Positions 19,739 to 22,574 of a stretch of DNA of 22,574 nt are shown one piece after another (the stretch's first letter is position 1; the number at the start of each line of letters is the position of its first letter). Under the pieces are notes generated by a model. That model had not been told where the DNA came from. It was given only the letters and a program-made list of their open reading frames with translations, and did no database searches. The position numbers and the translations under genes are program-made. The stretch spans positions 282,787 to 305,360 of the forward strand of contig MNCI01014254.1 of the NCBI GenBank assembly GCA_015680685.1, written 5' to 3'. This DNA comes from Gnetum montanum. Its lineage: Eukaryota; Streptophyta; Gnetopsida; Gnetales; Gnetaceae.

Positions 19739-20350
19739 ATGGCTTCTTCTCACGAAATCAACTCACCTAAGGGCAATACAGGAGACGGTCAGCCTCATAC
19801 GCATAACCCAGATTAGCTAGGTCCTAAACAATCTAAGGTCACATATACTCATCCTGATGAGTATGTCCCTGATTTTACTTTTATTTTTCATCAATATGAA
19901 CAACTGCGATGGAGAGATCTACAAGGTAACATCGTGTTATCCGCAGATAGATCTTCTCATAACATGCTTTTCCGTGCCTTAGTATAGATTGGCATGCAAG
20001 AACTGATTGCAAAATACATTTTGGATGATTATGACATAAGGGATTATCATCCCACAAATGCCCAACATATTCGGGACGCAAGGCAGGAGAGCCAACATTC
20101 ATTGTTGAAGGGCAAGGTCCCCCACGTCATTAGTGAAATAGGAGATGAGGAACCCCTCACAATGGGTTTCTTAGAAAATGATGTTTCTCCTCCTCACTCT
20201 GGTGAAGAGGTAAAGAATCAGGGCCTTCAATCAATTGTACATGCTACAGGCTCTGATCACCGTGAGCACCAGCTGTTCACGGCAGGAACAACTACTCACA
20301 CTAAGGACGGACACTTAGATCGTTACAACGATCGAGGCCAAAGCAGCTGA
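19739..20350 (+). pseudogene. N-terminal Gag region of C, family unrecognised
   Basis: About 204 codons with stops at 19814, 19985 and 20348. It begins MASSHEINSPKG; the best conserved part, shared with B, is HQYEQLRWRDLQGNIVLSAD at about 19890-19950. An acidic, His-containing tail follows, with a Ser/His-rich stretch just after the third stop (20370-20430). I do not recognise a known domain. Element A has only about 60 unrelated codons in this place. It could be a particle-assembly or RNA-binding extension, or an acquired sequence. Confidence 0.6.
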
Positions 20351-20620
20351 ACAGAAGGTAAGAAACATCACCATGGCAATGGATCCCCTTCTTCTTCTCC
20401 TTCATCTCATCATTCACACTCTCCTTTCACATCTGGGTGCAACCATCGTGAGCATAACGGAGGGAGTAAAAGTAAAAAGGAAGACGAAATACCTCGACAA
20501 GAAGGTCGAGAGGAGTTAGGACAAGGGCAAGGATGAAGGGAAAGTAGGGAACCACCATGTAGACATCATAGACGTCATGAAAGAGATGATCATGACAAGC
20601 CCCTACTCGCAACCTGAAGT

Positions 20621-20953
20621 ATGCTAGACATTAGAGAGGTAGTTAGGATTCCCACAAGGCATTTAAAGGACAGTCGGATCAAGCGATTAGACATGAACAA
20701 TATCCCACGATTTGAAGGGGGATACAATGCTGATCCGCAAAATCATTTACAGGCATTCCACGATGCCTGTGCCTTGCAGAATATTGATAGTGAGTGGCAG
20801 AAGCTTAAGTTGTTCCCAAGGACACTCACCAAAGAAGTAGAGAGCTGGTACCGGTCCTTAGAACCGGAAACCATCAGGAGGTGGAGTACGATGCTTGAAT
20901 TGTTCAATAACAAATATCAGACGTACTCCAAAGTGTCCAATTTGCGTAAGTAA
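20621..20953 (+). pseudogene. Retrotransposon Gag core of element C
   Basis: This 110-codon open stretch is the capsid-type core. IPRFEGGYNADPQNHLQAF is the usual start of the family, followed by W-KLKLFPRTL, ESWYRSLEPETIRRW and LFNNKYQTYSK, the helices that end most plant Gag cores. It matches A at 1966-1694 and on through QTYARV. The first Met at 20621 follows a stop and is not the real start, which is at 19739. Confidence 0.88.
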
Positions 20954-21550
20954 ATCCAAGGCTAGAAATAAGGTACTCATGAACCCTTGGATGCTACCAT
21001 GGCCCATTACTATACACTGCTACATCGTTGCCTGGGCCATGGGTATGCTAAGCGGGATCAACTTCGCCACATCGTGGATGGGCTAAGAAATGAAACGAGA
21101 AGAACTCTTGGGACTTACACCCAAGGGCGACTCTCTCAACTAAGAGCCCATGAAGTGGAAAGCTTGTTGGAACAAGTAGCGCAAGAAGAGGGTGAGCTAT
21201 GGAAGAGAGAAAGTGCTGAAGAATACAACCGCGATCCCTCCCTTCGCAAGAAGGGAGTGAAATTCTATGATGAGGAGGATGAGTCACCACTCGAGGAGTT
21301 GGTGAACTAGAAAACCTTGCCGATCCAAAAGTTAACAACCGAGGTATTGGCTAAGGTAGACCAAATGTGGGATTCCTTAGACTCACGCATAGAACCGGTC
21401 TTGAAAATTGTAGAAGAGTCTAAGGTTGAGCAAAGTAGTGACAAAGGAAAGAAAAAGTGGAGAGATTTAAGCCCTACACATAACAAGGGTAAGGTAAAAA
21501 TCACTAACTCCGATGTGGTTGTAAACTCTGATTCAGACAATGATAGTGGA

Positions 21551-21586
21551 TGTGAGGTTTGCTACTATGACCATCCTAAGGGATGT
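21551..21586 (+). other. Shortened zinc-knuckle-like motif in Gag of C
   Basis: CEVCYYDHPKGC has spacing CX2CX3HX3C; the canonical nucleocapsid knuckle is CX2CX4HX4C. The YDHPKG part is also present in A, where the last Cys is absent. It may bind element RNA, or may no longer bind zinc. Confidence 0.5.
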
Positions 21587-21610
21587 TGTCCTATTATCTC
21601 ACATCTATAG

Positions 21611-22574
21611 GAGTCTGGGGTGTATGCATTAAATCCAAGACTTAATCAACGGCAAGCACCCCAAAGGTTACCTTATCCACAAGGTAACCCAAGGCAATTC
21701 CACCAACCACTAACATATTATCCAAGTGGAACGCCTCCACAACCCATTGGACAACATCAGCAGTGGCAATACCCACAGTCGTGGGGGATGCCACCGCCAA
21801 CACATCAATACCCTTACCGGCAGCCTGATCCTTATGGTTATTATGTGCAGCAGCCAGTTTCTCAATGTGACTCTATGGGTCACACTACCCCCCAACGTCA
21901 CTACCAAGCGTGGGAGTACTTCAAAAGGACTCCTTCTCCTCCGGGAGACATCTCACATTCCATCCATCCTCTAACTCCACCTGCACCTCTTCCTCAAGTA
22001 GTTCCCATAACATCTCCTGCTCCAACAATGCAAGGGGAACTTCCTCCTCAACCGCAGCAATGTCACGCTACGAGAGCTGTAAATATCCAACTGGGTACTA
22101 GTTCTGGTGACAACTGTACAAAGAAGAGACCTTTTTTCAAAACTAAAATCTCAGAAAAACTCTCGCAACAACAAGTGGTTGAGGCCATGTACATGCCTCC
22201 ATCATCTAATACCTCGGAGCACCCTTCAGTCCAAAGGAGTGTAACGCATACAGTTATGCTAACACATACCGTAACTGACTGGATCAAGGTACACCACATT
22301 CCCAGGAAACTAACTTATCCTGGGAGTCCCTTTATTTATTTGGAGATCGCTGGAAATGCACCATATCGAGCTCTTCTTAACTCAGGTTCTGGAGTCAACC
22401 TAATTTTGCGAAAGATGTATCATGCCTGGAACTTGCCACAACTTAAGAAGAGCAATATCCAACTAGAGTTGGTAGACCAGTCCATCACCATTCCCTTGGG
22501 ATTGGTGGAGGCTGTTATTACCACTATGCATGGTTGGTCCTACCCAGCGGATTTTCTAGTGATTGATGTTAACA
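21611..22574 (+). CDS. Open 321-codon stretch: Gag linker and start of aspartic protease (element C)
   Basis: No stop occurs in this frame from 21611 to the edge of the window. It has no start of its own and belongs to the polyprotein that begins at 19739. The first 150 codons are rich in Pro, Gln, Tyr and His (YPQSWGMPPP, QQPVSQ, PLTPPAPLPQ), matching the Pro-rich linker of A at 940-665. After a basic patch (TKKRPFFKTK), the protease starts near 22313: FIYLEIAGNAPYRALL, NSGSGVNLI, then LELVDQSITIPLGLVEAV and YPADFLVID, the usual Ty3/gypsy retropepsin pattern. The protease would cut Gag-Pol into mature proteins. The catalytic Asp is replaced by Asn (AAC at 22379-22381), so this copy should be inactive. 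Pol is cut off by the window. Confidence 0.82.

Larger units (their letters stand above)
18593..22574 (+). mobile_element. Element C: Ty3/gypsy LTR retrotransposon, 5' part, youngest of the set
   Basis: LTR (18593-19625), PBS (19627-19644), leader of 94 bp, then gag and the start of protease to the right edge. It sits in the 5' LTR of element B, so it arrived after B. It keeps more CpG and many fewer frameshifts than A, B or D. Pol and the 3' LTR must lie outside the window. Confidence 0.88.
19739..22574 (+). pseudogene. Gag-protease of element C, one frame with stops, 3' end outside window
   Basis: From the ATG at 19739, 94 bp after the PBS, the same frame carries every recognisable domain to the edge. 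It has stops at 19814, 19985, 20348, 20534, 20615, 20951, 20963, 20969, 21308 and 21608. In order: an unfamiliar N-terminal region (19739 to about 20350), a His/Ser-rich then charged linker (20351-20620), the Gag core (20621-20950), a capsid-like continuation with HRCLGHGYAKRDQL and an acidic end (20987-21307), a coiled, charged part, a zinc-knuckle-like motif (21551-21586), a Pro/Gln/Tyr-rich linker, and an aspartic protease start. Keeping one frame for about 2.8 kb while gathering stops points to point mutations rather than indels. It would be expressed from the LTR promoter as a polyprotein. Confidence 0.88.

Noticed and set aside
21048-22299. Antisense and shifted frames over gag-protease of C
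   Set aside because: The frame starting at 19739 explains all domains here; the others are shadows.

Overview
This window looks like the intergenic, transposon-filled DNA of a large plant genome. I find no convincing host gene, tRNA, rRNA or CRISPR. Most of what can be named is decayed Ty3/gypsy LTR retrotransposon of the plant Tat/Athila clade: two primer-binding sites match the 3' end of plant tRNA-Asp(GUC), the Gag cores are retrotransposon-type, and one pol carries two RNase H-like domains. Most stops can be read as C-to-T or G-to-A changes, as expected in methylated, silenced plant DNA. The species cannot be named from this sequence.

Layout. 1-3149: element A on the minus strand, with 5' LTR (2293-3149), PBS (2274-2291) and broken gag (about 560-2151), running off the left edge. 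3537-5480: an old tandem array of about 11 units averaging about 187 bp, each built round a dyad-symmetric box, then a looser duplicated block to about 6070. 6140-10735: element D on the plus strand, a degraded pol (RT, RNase H, a second Tat-type RNase H, integrase) with no gag or LTRs recognised. Its integrase is split by a 1.1 kb insertion (8899-10006) that looks like a solo LTR. 10740-15040: AT-rich DNA with low-complexity tracts and nothing identifiable.

15044-18592: element B on the minus strand, with 3' LTR, mostly unassigned interior, relic of the Gag N-terminal region, PBS relic and only the last 50 bp of its 5' LTR. That LTR is cut at 18593 by element C on the plus strand (LTR 18593-19625, PBS 19627-19644, gag-protease 19739 to the right edge). 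C is the best preserved: its gag-protease stays in one frame throughout, with ten stops, and is fully open from 21611 to the edge.

A, B and C are relatives. Their LTRs align, start TGA, and the same 1-nt spacer separates LTR and PBS in each. They differ in ways worth attention: A and C carry phased arrays of a GCGATATCGC-type palindrome just upstream of the LTR TATA box, while B has a different repeated word in that place. B and C carry a long N-terminal Gag region that A lacks, and C alone has a triplicated segment in its LTR. All LTR, TSD and array boundaries were set by eye.
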